From the NCBI GenBank assembly GCA_944989445.1, contig CALYLW010000015.1, positions 124,001 to 188,000 of the forward strand: a stretch of DNA of 64,000 nt. Reading direction: 5' to 3'. Below the pieces are notes generated by a model that saw nothing but the letters and a program-made list of their open reading frames with translations, searched no databases and had not been told where the DNA came from. Shown here piece by piece: positions 1 to 13,505 of this stretch. This DNA is from Ampullaceana balthica. Lineage: Eukaryota > Mollusca > Gastropoda > Lymnaeidae. The position numbers and the translations under genes were made by a program. Within the stretch, counting starts at the first letter, position 1. The number at the start of each line of letters is the position of its first letter.

Positions 1-3000
1 TAAAACATGAACAATAGTTATATCGAGTGGAGGAAGATGAAGATTGTGTAAAACATGAACAATAGTTATATCGAGTGGAGGAAGATGAAGATTGTGTAAA
101 ACCATGAACAATAGTTATATCGAGTGGAGGAAGATGAAGATTGTGTAAAACATGAACAATAGTTATATCGAGTGGAGGAAGATGAAGATTGTGTAAAACA
201 TGAACAATAGTTATATCGAGTGGAGGAAGATGAAGATTGTGTAAAACATGAACAATAGTTATATCGAGTGGAGGAAGATGAAGATTGTGTAAAACATGAA
301 CAATAGTTATATCGAGTGGAGGAAGATGAAGATTGTGTAAAACATGAACAATAGTTATATCGAGTGGAGGAAGATGAAGATTGTGTAAAACATGAACAAT
401 AGTTATATCGAGTGGAGGAAGATGAAGATTGTGTAAAACATGAACAATAGTTATATCGAGTGGAGGAAGATGAAGATTGTGTAAAACATGAACAATAGTT
501 ATATCGAGTGGAGGAAGATGAAGATTGTGTAAAACATGAACAATAGTTATATCGAGTGGAGGAAGATGAAGATTGTGTAAAACCATGAACAATAGTTATA
601 TCGAGTGGAGGAAGATGAAGATTGTGTAAAACATGAACAATAGTTATATCGAGTGGAGGAAGATGAAGATTGTGTAAAACATGAACAATAGTTATATCGA
701 GTGGAGGAAGATGAAGATTGTGTAAAACATGAACAATAGTTATATCGAGTGGAGGAAGATGAAGATTGTGTAAAACATGAACAATAGTTATATCGAGTGG
801 AGGAAGATGAAGATTGTGTAAAACATGAACAATAGTTATATCGAGTGGAGGAAGATGAAGATTGTGTAAAACATGAACAATAGTTATATCGAGTGGAGGA
901 AGATGAAGATTGTGTAAAACATGAACAATAGTTATATCGAGTGGAGGAAGATGAAGATTGTGTAAAACATGAACAATAGTTATATCGAGTGGAGGAAGAT
1001 GAAGATTGTGTAAAACATGAACAATAGTTATATCGAGTGGAGGAAGATGAAGATTGTGTAAAACATGAACAATAGTTATATCGAGTGGAGGAAGATGAAG
1101 ATTGTGTAAAACATGAACAATAGTTATATCGAGTGGAGGAAGATGAAGATTGTGTAAAACATGAACAATAGTTATATCGAGTGGAGGAAGATGAAGATTG
1201 TGTAAAACATGAACAATAGTTATATCGAGTGGAGGAAGATGAAGATTGTGTAAAACATGAACAATAGTTATATCGAGTGGAGGAAGATGAAGATTGTGTA
1301 AAACATGAACAATAGTTATATCGAGTGGAGGAAGATGAAGATTGTGTAAAACATGAACAATAGTTATATCGAGTGGAGGAAGATGAAGATTGTGTAAAAC
1401 ATGAACAATAGTTATATCGAGTGGAGGAAGATGAAGATTGTGTAAAACATGAACAATAGTTATATCGAGTGGAGGAAGATGAAGATTGTGTAAAACATGA
1501 ACAATAGTTATATCGAGTGGAGGAAGATGAAGATTGTGTAAAACATGAACAATAGTTATATCGAGTGGAGGAAGATGAAGATTGTGTAAAACATGAACAA
1601 TAGTTATATCGAGTGGAGGAAGATGAAGATTGTGTAAAACATGAACAATAGTTATATCGAGTGGAGGAAGATGAAGATTGTGTAAAACATGAACAATAGT
1701 TATATCGAGTGGAGGAAGATGAAGATTGTGTAAAACATGAACAATAGTTATATCGAGTGGAGGAAGATGAAGATTGTGTAAAACATGAACAATAGTTATA
1801 TCGAGTGGAGGAAGATGAAGATTGTGTAAAACATGAACAATAGTTATATCGAGTGGAGGAAGATGAAGATTGTGTAAAACATGAACAATAGTTATATCGA
1901 GTGGAGGAAGATGAAGATTGTGTAAAACATGAACAATAGTTATATCGAGTGGAGGAAGATGAAGATTGTGTAAAACATGAACAATAGTTATATCGAGTGG
2001 AGGAAGATGAAGATTGTGTAAAACATGAACAATAGTTATATCGAGTGGAGGAAGATGAAGATTGTGTAAAACATGAACAATAGTTATATCGAGTGGAGGA
2101 AGATGAAGATTGTGTAAAACATGAACAATAGTTATATCGAGTGGAGGAAGATGAAGATTGTGTAAAACATGAACAATAGTTATATCGAGTGGAGGAAGAT
2201 GAAGATTGTGTAAAACATGAACAATAGTTATATCGAGTGGAGGAAGATGAAGATTGTGTAAAACATGAACAATAGTTATATCGAGTGGAGGAAGATGAAG
2301 ATTGTGTAAAACATGAACAATAGTTATATCGAGTGGAGGAAGATGAAGATTGTGTAAAACATGAACAATAGTTATATCGAGTGGAGGAAGATGAAGATTG
2401 TGTAAAACATGAACAATAGTTATATCGAGTGGAGGAAGATGAAGATTGTGTAAAACATGAACAATAGTTATATCGAGTGGAGGAAGATGAAGATTGTGTA
2501 AAACATGAACAATAGTTATATCGAGTGGAGGAAGATGAAGATTGTGTAAAACATGAACAATAGTTATATCGAGTGGAGGAAGATGAAGATTGTGTAAAAC
2601 ATGAACAATAGTTATATCGAGTGGAGGAAGATGAAGATTGTGTAAAACATGAACAATAGTTATATCGAGTGGAGGAAGATGAAGATTGTGTAAAACATGA
2701 ACAATAGTTATATCGAGTGGAGGAAGATGAAGATTGTGTAAAACATGAACAATAGTTATATCGAGTGGAGGAAGATGAAGATTGTGTAAAACATGAACAA
2801 TAGTTATATCGAGTGGAGGAAGATGAAGATTGTGTAAAACATGAACAATAGTTATATCGAGTGGAGGAAGATGAAGATTGTGTAAAACATGAACAATAGT
2901 TATATCGAGTGGAGGAAGATGAAGATTGTGTAAAACATGAACAATAGTTATATCGAGTGGAGGAAGATGAAGATTGTGTAAAACATGAACAATAGTTATA

Positions 3001-6000
3001 TCGAGTGGAGGAAGATGAAGATTGTGTAAAACATGAACAATAGTTATATCGAGTGGAGGAAGATGAAGATTGTGTAAAACATGAACAATAGTTATATCGA
3101 GTGGAGGAAGATGAAGATTGTGTAAAACATGAACAATAGTTATATCGAGTGGAGGAAGATGAAGATTGTGTAAAACATGAACAATAGTTATATCGAGTGG
3201 AGGAAGATGAAGATTGTGTAAAACATGAACAATAGTTATATCGAGTGGAGGAAGATGAAGATTGTGTAAAACATGAACAATAGTTATATCGAGTGGAGGA
3301 AGATGAAGATTGTGTAAAACATGAACAATAGTTATATCGAGTGGAGGAAGATGAAGATTGTGTAAAACATGAACAATAGTTATATCGAGTGGAGGAAGAT
3401 GAAGATTGTGTAAAACATGAACAATAGTTATATCGAGTGGAGGAAGATGAAGATTGTGTAAAACATGAACAATAGTTATATCGAGTGGAGGAAGATGAAG
3501 ATTGTGTAAAACATGAACAATAGTTATATCGAGTGGAGGAAGATGAAGATTGTGTAAAACATGAACAATAGTTATATCGAGTGGAGGAAGATGAAGATTG
3601 TGTAAAACATGAACAATAGTTATATCGAGTGGAGGAAGATGAAGATTGTGTAAAACATGAACAATAGTTATATCGAGTGGAGGAAGATGAAGATTGTGTA
3701 AAACATGAACAATAGTTATATCGAGTGGAGGAAGATGAAGATTGTGTAAAACATGAACAATAGTTATATCGAGTGGAGGAAGATGAAGATTGTGTAAAAC
3801 ATGAACAATAGTTATATCGAGTGGAGGAAGATGAAGATTGTGTAAAACATGAACAATAGTTATATCGAGTGGAGGAAGATGAAGATTGTGTAAAACATGA
3901 ACAATAGTTATATCGAGTGGAGGAAGATGAAGATTGTGTAAAACATGAACAATAGTTATATCGAGTGGAGGAAGATGAAGATTGTGTAAAACATGAACAA
4001 TAGTTATATCGAGTGGAGGAAGATGAAGATTGTGTAAAACATGAACAATAGTTATATCGAGTGGAGGAAGATGAAGATTGTGTAAAACATGAACAATAGT
4101 TATATCGAGTGGAGGAAGATGAAGATTGTGTAAAACATGAACAATAGTTATATCGAGTGGAGGAAGATGAAGATTGTGTAAAACATGAACAATAGTTATA
4201 TCGAGTGGAGGAAGATGAAGATTGTGTAAAACATGAACAATAGTTATATCGAGTGGAGGAAGATGAAGATTGTGTAAAACATGAACAATAGTTATATCGA
4301 GTGGAGGAAGATGAAGATTGTGTAAAACATGAACAATAGTTATATCGAGTGGAGGAAGATGAAGATTGTGTAAAACATGAACAATAGTTATATCGAGTGG
4401 AGGAAGATGAAGATTGTGTAAAACATGAACAATAGTTATATCGAGTGGAGGAAGATGAAGATTGTGTAAAACATGAACAATAGTTATATCGAGTGGAGGA
4501 AGATGAAGATTGTGTAAAACATGAACAATAGTTATATCGAGTGGAGGAAGATGAAGATTGTGTAAAACATGAACAATAGTTATATCGAGTGGAGGAAGAT
4601 GAAGATTGTGTAAAACATGAACAATAGTTATATCGAGTGGAGGAAGATGAAGATTGTGTAAAACATGAACAATAGTTATATCGAGTGGAGGAAGATGAAG
4701 ATTGTGTAAAACATGAACAATAGTTATATCGAGTGGAGGAAGATGAAGATTGTGTAAAACATGAACAATAGTTATATCGAGTGGAGGAAGATGAAGATTG
4801 TGTAAAACATGAACAATAGTTATATCGAGTGGAGGAAGATGAAGATTGTGTAAAACATGAACAGCAGTTATATCGAGTGGAGGAAGATGAAGATTGTGTA
4901 AAACATGAACAATAGTTATATCGAGTGGAGGAAGATGAAGATTGTGTAAAACATGAACAATAGTTATATCGAGTGGAGGAAGATGAAGATTGTGTAAAAC
5001 ATGAACAATAGTTATATCGAGTGGAGGAAGATGAAGATTGTGTAAAACATGAACAATAGTTATATCGAGTGGAGGAAGATGAAGATTGTGTAAAACATGA
5101 ACAATAGTTATATCGAGTGGAGGAAGATGAAGATTGTGTAAAACATGAACAATAGTTATATCGAGTGGAGGAAGATGAAGATTGTGTAAAACATGAACAA
5201 TAGTTATATCGAGTGGAGGAAGATGAAGATTGTGTAAACCATGAACAATAGTTATATCGATTGGAGGAAGATGAAGATTGTGTAAACCATGAACAATAGT
5301 TATATCGATTGGAGGAAGATGAAGATTGTGTAAACCATGAACAATAGTTATATCGAGTGGAGGAAGATGAAGATTGTGTAAAACATGAACAATAGTTATA
5401 TCGAGTGGAGGAAGATGAAGATTGTGTAAACCATGAACAATAGTTATATCGATTGGAGGAAGATGAAGATTGTGTAAAACATGAACAGCAGTTATATCGA
5501 GTGGAGGAAGATGAAGATTGTGTAAACCATGAACAATAGTTATATCGAGTGGAGGAAGATGAAGATTGTGTAAAACATGAACAGCAGTTATATCGAGTGG
5601 AGGAAGATGAAGATTGTGTAAACCATGAACAATAGTTATATCGATTGGAGGAAGATGAAGATTGTGTAAAACATGAACAGCAGTTATATCGAGTGGAGGA
5701 AGATGAAGATTGTGTAAACCATGAACAATAGTTATATCGAGTGGAGGAAGATGAAGATTGTGTAAAACATGAACAGCAGTTATATCGAGTGGAGGAAGAT
5801 GAAGATTGTGTAAACCATGAACAATAGTTATATCGATTGGAGGAAGATGAAGATTGTGTAAAACATGAACAGCAGTTATATCGAGTGGAGGAAGATGAAG
5901 ATTGTGTAAACCATGAACAATAGTTATATCGAGTGGAGGAAGATGAAGATTGTGTAAAACATGAACAGCAGTTATATCGAGTGGAGGAAGATGAAGATTG

Positions 6001-6700
6001 TGTAAACCATGAACAATAGTTATATCGATTGGAGGAAGATGAAGATTGTGTAAAACATGAACAGCAGTTATATCGAGTGGAGGAAGATGAAGATTGTGTA
6101 AACCATGAACAATAGTTATATCGAGTGGAGGAAGATGAAGATTGTGTAAAACATGAACAGCAGTTATATCGAGTGGAGGAAGATGAAGATTGTGTAAACC
6201 ATGAACAATAGTTATATCGATTGGAGGAAGATGAAGATTGTGTAAAACATGAACAGCAGTTATATCGAGTGGAGGAAGATGAAGATTGTGTAAACCATGA
6301 ACAATAGTTATATCGATTGGAGGAAGATGAAGATTGTGTAAAACATGAACAGCAGTTATATCGAGTGGAGGAAGATGAAGATTGTGTAAACCATGAACAA
6401 TAGTTATATCGAGTGGAGGAAGATGAAGATTGTGTAAAACATGAACAGCAGTTATATCGAGTGGAGGAAGATGAAGATTGTGTAAACCATGAACAATAGT
6501 TATATCGATTGGAGGAAGAAGAAGATTGTGTAGACCATGAACAGCAGTTATATCGAGTGGAGGAAGATGAAGATTGTGTAAATCATGAACAGTAGTTATA
6601 TCGAGTGGAGGAATATGAAGATTGTGTAGACCATGAACAGCAGCTATATCCAGTGGAGGAAGAAGAAGATTGTATAAACCATGAACAGCAGTTAAATCGA
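1..6700. repeat. 48-bp satellite array, about 139 copies
   Basis: Tandem array with a strict 48-bp period; each unit includes CGAGTGGAGGAAGATGAAGA. From about 600 to 5230 the units are virtually identical (one AATAG-to-AGCAG variant near 4864). Single-base insertions occur near 104 and 583. From about 5235 rightwards three variant sites appear (AAAC/AACC, CAATAG/CAGCAG, GAGTGG/GATTGG), and between about 5460 and 6540 they alternate regularly, giving 96-bp and mostly 192-bp higher-order units. The last four or five units (6530-6700) are the most diverged. The left boundary lies outside the window. No ORF runs through the main array. Confidence 0.98.
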
Positions 6701-7137
6701 AGGGAAGTTGTTAAAAGCCCAAATATTATTATCTGCTGTGTGTATAAGAGATAAAAGAATAAATACAATGTATTAAATTATATGGTAACTAAAACTATCA
6801 GAAATTTAAATTGCGGGGGGAAAATGACACTTTGATTGCGAAAATCTCAGAAGCGGAGGTAAAAGAACATCTCATTGATTCCATGCAGTGGTATGCTTTA
6901 CGAAATCAGAATAAATTTGTTTTTACCTCTGATTCTCGCTTGATATCCTTTAAATTTAGTTGTTACTCAACAGAAAATTTATGATAGACTTTATAGAAAC
7001 TATTTTTCCTATAAATTATCAAACGTTGACCGACATAACTATGATGGTGACAATGGTTTCCTCTTGGCACTTTGTCTACATGCTAATCTAACTAGCTCAA
7101 CACGCTCTGATGTTCAAAATGTTCGAAGTATAAAAGT
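6701..7137. other. intergenic, nothing recognised
   Basis: AT-rich unique-looking DNA between the 48-bp satellite and a small hAT MITE. No ORF, RNA gene or repeat is supported on either strand. Confidence 0.5.
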
Positions 7138-7145
7138 CTTTAGAT

Positions 7146-7350
7146 CTGTAGTTCCCAAAGTCTTTTGGGTGGCAATCCCTTTTATAAAAGCCACGTGACC
7201 CGGAACCCCCATGAAATTTAAATAAGTCATTTTCAAGATTTTACAAAATATAGACAATTTGCATTGTAGTGAATATTTTTTTAGTCGAAAGTTGGCAACC
7301 CCCAGAAACCCGTCGTGACCCCCAAGCAATCTACAGGTTGGGAACCCCTG
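7146..7350. mobile_element. non-autonomous hAT-type MITE
   Basis: A 205-bp element with related ends: left CTGTAGTTCCCAAAG and, read inward from the right, CAGGGGTTCCCAACC. It is flanked by a 7-of-8 target duplication (CTTTAGAT at 7138-7145, CATTAGAT at 7351-7358). The 8-bp duplication and the TTCCCAA terminus are typical of the hAT superfamily. It has no coding capacity. Confidence 0.75.
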
Positions 7351-7490
7351 CATTAGATGATCTCCTGTCATTATTCAGCCATCAAACCGTACATTATCGA
7401 CTTTTTGTAGCCAAGAACGTTCAAATTAATAATGGTATTGTTATAATTATAAGTACTGTATTGTGCATGCCAAATCCACACAGAGCCATG

Positions 7491-8078
7491 GAGATATAAA
7501 TCTGGAGATATAAATCTGGAGATATAAATCTGGAGATATAAATCTGGAGATATAAATCTGGAGATATAAATCTGGAGATATAAATCTGGAGATATAAATC
7601 TGGAGATATAAATCTGGAGATATAAATCTGGAGATATAAATCTGGAGATATAAATCTGGAGATATAAATCTGGAGATATAAATCTGGAGATATAAATCTG
7701 GAGATATAAATCTGGAGATATAAATCTGGAGATATAAATCTGGAGATATAAATCTGGAGATGTAAATCTGGAGATGTAAATCTGGAGATGTAAATCTGGA
7801 GATGTAAATCTGGAGATGTAAATCTGGAGATGTAAATCTGGAGATGTAAATCTGGAGATGTAAATCTGGAGATGTAAATCTGGAGATATAAATCTGGAGA
7901 TATAAATCTGGAGATATAAATCTGGAGATATAAATCTGGAGATATAAATCTGGAGATGTAAATCTGGAGATGTAAATCTGGAGATGTAAATCTGGAGATG
8001 TAAATCTGGAGATGTAAATCTGGAGATGTAAATCTGGAGATATAAATCTGGAGATATAAATCTGGAGATATAAATCTG
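7491..8078. repeat. 14-bp minisatellite, 42 copies
   Basis: Exactly 42 head-to-tail copies of GAGATATAAATCTG or its one-base variant GAGATGTAAATCTG. The variants form blocks: 19 ATA, 9 ATG, 5 ATA, 6 ATG, 3 ATA. The long minus-strand ORF across it arises because three 14-bp units make 42 bp without a stop; it is not treated as a gene. Confidence 0.97.
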
Positions 8079-9440
8079 GAGACTTCAAATTGCTTTATTT
8101 AACTAATATACCATCAACTTGCAAAGTTAGTTTTACTTCAATAGTTGTTTTTTTTACACTTTAATACATTCTTTTAATTGGCCTTAATAGAACTGAATTT
8201 ATAGCACGGCACTAGAGGACAATGGCCGGTATGACGAGGAGATATCTCATCAGTGAATGTCATGCGTGGGCGTGTTCTTAAATTTATCCGGTTTGGGGGG
8301 GGGCACCCATCCACGCCTCTGCCTCATCCCCAAGGCAGGTATTTATTTTAACCACGTGCCTGTAAATGCCATTTAATTTTTGTCCAACAGCGACAGTCGA
8401 TAGAACACAGAAAACAAACACTATTGTCAAGACTCCGATAGAAAGTCTTCAACATTCCCTCCGATTATTTCAAATCATTTAAACACTTACAGTGGATGTG
8501 ATTATATTACTTGATTAAAGGTTTTTTCTCCTGTTATTTTCAATTAAAAGGACGCTACCACTAGGGCTATGGTTATAACTTCATCAGACAAAAATAAGTG
8601 ATTAGAGTTTGTTATTTAATGCATTTTGATTAGACAATAAAAGCTCTGTACTATAAACAACTCCATTTGGGGTTCTCTCTTGTTATTCAGAAAGGAACAA
8701 AATTAGTTCTGGAGGGCAATGAATTCTCAACAGTTGTTTCACATTTTTTTTTGAAAACCGTTACCCGTTTTCTTGGTAGCAGGCACTTTATATGTTTGAG
8801 CAGTCTGAAAATCCAGACCAAAACATTATCTCCTAAAACTATTTCACAAATAAACCTAATCAAAAAGACCGCTTACCAGTTACATGAATAGTAAATATGC
8901 ACTTAAATATTTGGCCATCAGCCGTTCATAGTAAGAAAAGAGACGGAAAAGGGGGGAGAGAAGCTTGATTAGACCCTAAAAAAAAATTCCGCTCCGATGT
9001 TTCGTGAATATATGATTATCTTCACGAGCATGTAATGCATGTCGTTGCCACTATATCACACCATCACACATTAAAGCCGCGTGAACTGTTATTGAACTAT
9101 TTATTTTATTGGTTAGCTAGCATAAATGTAACCACTCGTAAAACTTTTTTTAAGACGCGCACGAAAATACGGTAGCGAGATGGTGAGTGGCAACGGTAAC
9201 TAACATATTCAAAAGCTTGCGATTGGTATAGTACCAGAAGTTAGCTATAACACAGCGCTGAGAGCTGAAGGCAAGCTGGCTGTGACGTCACTAGCAGACC
9301 TCGCGAGGCCGAAATTTGATTTTGGTTATAACAAATCGATAACTAACCTTTTCAAAAGCTGGCGATTGGTCCTGGGGATCGAGATAACCAACACTAAGTG
9401 TCAAATTTAGCCCTCTTTTGAGCTCGGGGTATTAGGGTTC
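8079..9440. other. intergenic, nothing firm
   Basis: No supportable gene. Two imperfect copies of a segment containing CAAAAGCT(T/G)GCGATTGGT lie near 9211 and 9351, indicating an old local duplication. Short ORFs have no recognisable domain. Confidence 0.45.
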
Positions 9441-9573
9441 AGCGACTTAAAATAATCGAATTAACCGATGAGAAAATGCAAAGACAAAGAGAGAATTGGC
9501 GGTTCCAATAAAAAAAACGTGGACTAAATAGAGCTGACGAGTTAACCGGGCTCCAGTTAAGTGGATTCTACTG
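9441..9573. mobile_element. possible pogo/Tigger-like terminus
   Basis: The segment ends GTGGATTCTACTG followed by TA. Read inward this is CAGTAGAATCCAC with an adjoining TA, resembling termini and TA target sites of pogo/Tigger elements. The internal ATCGAATTAACCGATGAG also resembles their subterminal DNA. No matching left end is seen, so this is a truncated remnant at best. Confidence 0.4.
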
Positions 9574-9962
9574 TAATTCGTTTTTAACGCCATCCATCAA
9601 ATGATGATGAATTATGGGGAATCCCCGATACCATCTTTCATAAATAATTCCACGAATTTTCCAGCTCATCACATATTACCAGCCCATTACGCTTAATCAA
9701 GTATCGATATCCTAAAATAATATATGGTATCAGACGAGAAAAATCTGAATATCTTTTTAAGCAATATAGATTCGCTTGTTAATGGCGGTGATGAAAATTT
9801 CCTTTTATAGCTGTTTTGTCCGTGCTTGTCTATCTGTTCACTTTGATGTTCAAAACTCTTCAAAATGTCTCTTTCATGTTACGTAATAGTAATAGTCATT
9901 ACGTCCCCTTTTAGATTTAGGAAAGTTTTTCCTGTAATTTTGACGTAATCGATTCTAAAACT
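9574..9962. other. intergenic, nothing recognised
   Basis: AT-rich sequence with no ORF, RNA gene or tandem repeat that I can support. Confidence 0.45.
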
Positions 9963-10150
9963 CTATCTTAGCTTATCTTATCTGTTACAGACGCTCCTTC
10001 TATGCAGAAGATTATTGCGTCCTACGCTTATCTATGGTTTGTGTTTAGTCCTGGATTCTTATTAGAGTTTTAAATTTTGATAAAGTGTTGGTTTTCCTGG
10101 TTTCTTCAGGCCACCCATTCCACGCCCGAATTCCGGACGGGAAGAACGAA
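9963..10150 (-). mobile_element. LINE 3'-end fragment (same family as 36056-36771)
   Basis: The reverse complement closely matches the 3' end of the LINE copy at 36056-36771. It includes the codons for FPSGIRAWNG, the short 3' UTR with GGAGCGTCTGT, and a GATAAG-rich tail. Only the last ~190 bp are present, as expected for 5'-truncated target-primed insertion. It abuts the MITE at 10181. Confidence 0.8.
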
Positions 10151-10180
10151 AATTTTCCAGCACATTACAGGATAGTAATT

Positions 10181-10452
10181 CCATAAAGTACGTCACGCTA
10201 TTTTTGACCATTTTTAACCCCCCCCCCTTTCCCCCTGTCACAAACTGTCACACATCTCGGAACCCCCCCCCCTAAAGTACGTCACACATTCGAACAAAAA
10301 TGTTGTTTTTTATTAACAAAATAATCAAAATTTAATATAAAACACCGTGACCTCACACATGGCCAGACCCCCCTCCCCCTGTCACAAACTGTCACACTTT
10401 CTTACACCCCCTCCCCCCCCTCTGGAGCGTGACGTACTTTATGGACGGCCCC
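10181..10452. mobile_element. Harbinger-like MITE, left tip missing
   Basis: Same family as 45935-46215 in opposite orientation. The right end is GTACTTTATGGACGGCCCC; the left begins CCATAAAGTACGTCACGC, lacking the outer GGGGCCGT. Both subterminal regions are C-rich and contain GTCACAAACTGTCACAC. No coding capacity. Confidence 0.75.
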
Positions 10453-11518
10453 ATAGACTTATTAATGTCAAGAATAAAAGACTCTCTTTCTCCTAGACTA
10501 GCACATCAAAGGATAGTATAGTAAATAAAGATTAGGATTCTGAACTATGAACTCTAACCTTTGAAAACAAAGCTCAGTACAGCCTGAAATAGCCATTTTA
10601 ACTTTTAATTAAACGTTTATTGTGGTTTTCAGGCCTGACCTGTTACATCCTCTCCCTCCCCCTCACCCACACACATTCACACCTGGAGGCGGTACTGAGT
10701 AAGTCTGATATCAGATTCTTTAATTTTCCAACGATGACCTTGAGTCTAGGAAAGTTAATTTCGTGTCGGTCAAAGCTCGATGACCCACCACTTTTCACCC
10801 CTCTCCTCATACCAGACATTGACTCACAATGTGTAGGCCTGTGTAGCTGGACTCACCCATCACATCACACGCCTTATGACCCATACAAATTAATTATTTT
10901 TCCTCAGATTTTATTTGCACGTGATATTTAATTACTTTACTCGCATATCTTGTAAATGTAATAAACGCGTCTATCTCCATTGGCAACCGAAAGCCATTTT
11001 GAAACGAAGAGACTTCTTTAGTTTTGTTCCTCTTATATATGCAGTATGCAGGCTGTGAATTTAATACCCTGAGCACATTATAACTAGATAACAGACAAGC
11101 GTGGTAATCTGTACATGCAGCTCTCTCATCGCGTGTACGTGTGCGTACAAGTGTGCAACTCTAGGGAGTCCGTCCTCAAGTAAAGCCATGCCTGATACTC
11201 TCTGTCACCAGGTTCCTAATCAATAAGTGTGAATAAATATATTGGACTGTTTTTTGTAATGACGAGTTTTACAGTAACAATAATTAGATGACCGATCAAC
11301 CGCGTTGTCTGTCTACGTAACTTAACCAACACCTCAATAGCCTCCTCTTTCTGTAATAATTCTTGACTTTATTATGGTATATTGGTTTGTATGTATGTGT
11401 GTTTGTTAGTGTCCTTTAAAAACTATTTTTGAATGTAGGTTATGAACATTAAGAATGCAAAACATCAATCTTTGAAAAAAAATGGCAAAACAATACATCT
11501 TTTAGTTGGGTATATAAT
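10453..11518. other. intergenic, nothing recognised
   Basis: Unique-looking sequence. Two short ORFs (10620-10931 plus, 10894-11076 minus) have no recognisable domain or splice context and are not called as genes. Confidence 0.45.
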
Positions 11519-12212
11519 GAATGTTTTTGGATGTATTGTGTACTATGTCACTGGTTATTGTGAATGTATTGTGTACTACGTCAGTTGTTATTGTGAATGT
11601 ATTGTGTACTACGTCACTTGTTATTGTGGGTACATGCATTGTTTGCTAAATCACAAGTGGTCAGAATATATTGTGTATAATATCAACTGTTGTTGTGACT
11701 GTACTGTGTATGTATAACTTGTTGTTGTGACTGTACTGTGTATGTATAACTTGTTGTTGTGATTGTACTTTGTATGTATAACTTGTGACTGCACTGTGTA
11801 TGTATAACTTGTTGCTGTGACTGTACTGTGTATGTATAACTTTTTACTGTGAATGTACTGTGTATGTATAACTTGTTGTTGTGACTGTACTGTGTATGTA
11901 TAACTTGTTGTTGTGACTGTACTGTGTATGTATAACTTGTTGTTGTGACTGTACTGTGTATGTATATCTTTTTGTTGTGACTGTACTGTGTATGTATAAC
12001 TTTTTGTTGGGTATGTTATTTGTATGTATAACTTGTTGTTGGGTATGTTATGTGTATGTATAACTTGTTGTTGGGTATGTTATGTGTATGTATAACTTGT
12101 TGTTGGGTATGTTATGTGTATGTATAACTTGTTGTTGGGTATGTTATGTGTATGTATAACTTGTTGTTGGGTATGTTATGTGTATGTATAACGTGTTGTT
12201 GGGTATGTTATG
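11519..12212. repeat. ~33-bp then 32-bp minisatellites
   Basis: Begins with three ~33-bp units (GAATGTATTGTGTACTACGT), passes through degenerate units, then about 16 units of 32 bp. These have two successive variants: one containing TTGTTGTGACTGTACTGTG (to about 12000), one containing TTGTTGGGTATGTTATGTG (to 12212). The variant switch suggests two expansion episodes. Confidence 0.9.
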
Positions 12213-12447
12213 TGTGCTAGTTCACATGTTTTTATCAATTCTATAGACACAAAAAAGTAAATTGATCTAAATCTCAGCAACTTATCTATTTCCTAACTCT
12301 CCTGAATGGCTGACAAAGGTAATAACAACTTCCTGGTGTGAGCCACAGAACGTTCCCCAGACTTTGTAGCTCAATAATTCAAGATTTTTTATTCGTTGAG
12401 AATTTTCTAATAAATATTTTAAACTTCCCAATTTGACATCATTAAAA

Positions 12448-12615
12448 ATGAACATTATAATTTGTACATGCTATTTATCAGCTCACTTGATGAACATTAT
12501 AATTTGTACATGCTATTTATCAGCTCACTTGATGAACATTATAATTTGTACATGCTATTTATCAGCTCACTTGATGAACATTATAATTTGTACATGCTAT
12601 TTATCAGCTCACTTG
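12448..12615. repeat. 42-bp tandem repeat, 4 copies
   Basis: Four identical 42-bp units beginning ATGAACATTATAATTTGTAC. The two overlapping plus-strand ORFs exist only because 42 is divisible by three. Confidence 0.95.
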
Positions 12616-12885
12616 ATGCATATCTCAAGCTAATCAGGTTTAAACCCATTTTAGATACCATGAATAAAACATGAGAAACATGTAGATCTCACAGAGATCG
12701 TCTCTAACGTTACAGTGCATCAATGATAGCCGGACGTGAATAGAGACGTGGTTTTCAATGCAAAAAGTCAATCTTTGGGTTGATTAATCAGGTCTGTTGG
12801 GCAAGGTCTTCCAGTGCATGTCTACTTTGGTCATAGAACATACAAAACACTCCGCCTATAATATCATATCAATTCTGTATAATGC

Positions 12886-13321
12886 TCAAACAATACACTG
12901 CAATAAGTGTACAAGATTCAAACAATACACTGCAATAAGTGTACAAGATTCAAACAATACACTGCAATAACTGTACAAGATTCAAACAATACACTGCAAT
13001 AACTGTACAAGATTGAAACAATGCACTGCAATAACTGTACAAGATTCAAACAATACACTGCAATAACTGTACAAGATTCAAACAATACACTACAATAACT
13101 GTACAAGATTCAAACAATACACTGCAATAACTGTACAAGATTCAAACAATACACTGCAATAAGTGTACAAGATTCAAACAATACACCGCAATAAGTGTAC
13201 AAGATTCAAACAATACACTGCAATAAGTGTACAAGATTCAAACAATACACTGCAATAAGTGTACAAGATTCAAACAATACACTGCAATAAGTGTACAAGA
13301 TTCAAACAATACACTGCAATA
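12886..13321. repeat. 32-bp minisatellite, ~13.5 copies
   Basis: Period 32 bp, unit containing CAAACAATACACTGCAATAA. The main variable site is AAGTGT versus AACTGT; the AACTGT units cluster in the middle. Confidence 0.95.
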
Positions 13322-13451
13322 TTGTCTAGAGCAAGAATCTGTCTTGTGAGCCTGCTGCGCCCACATAAATAAGTTCAAAAAGACAATATGATACAAGGAT
13401 TACGGAGGCCAATGCCAATTTTGAATGTTGAACTGTAAAATATATTATTAT

Positions 13452-13457
13452 AGGTAC

Positions 13458-13505
<48 letters not shown>

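Noticed and set aside
1..6700. Telomeric or centromeric identity for the 48-bp satellite
   Set aside because: No telomere motif is present and nothing in this window links it to a centromere; only its repeat structure can be stated.
7447..8088. 213-codon minus-strand ORF of repeated PDLYLQIYISRF
   Set aside because: Arises from a 14-bp array read in 42-bp cycles; composition and boundaries follow the repeat.
10620..10931. Small 103-codon ORF as a gene
   Set aside because: Starts from a non-ATG codon, has no domain and no supporting splice or regulatory context.
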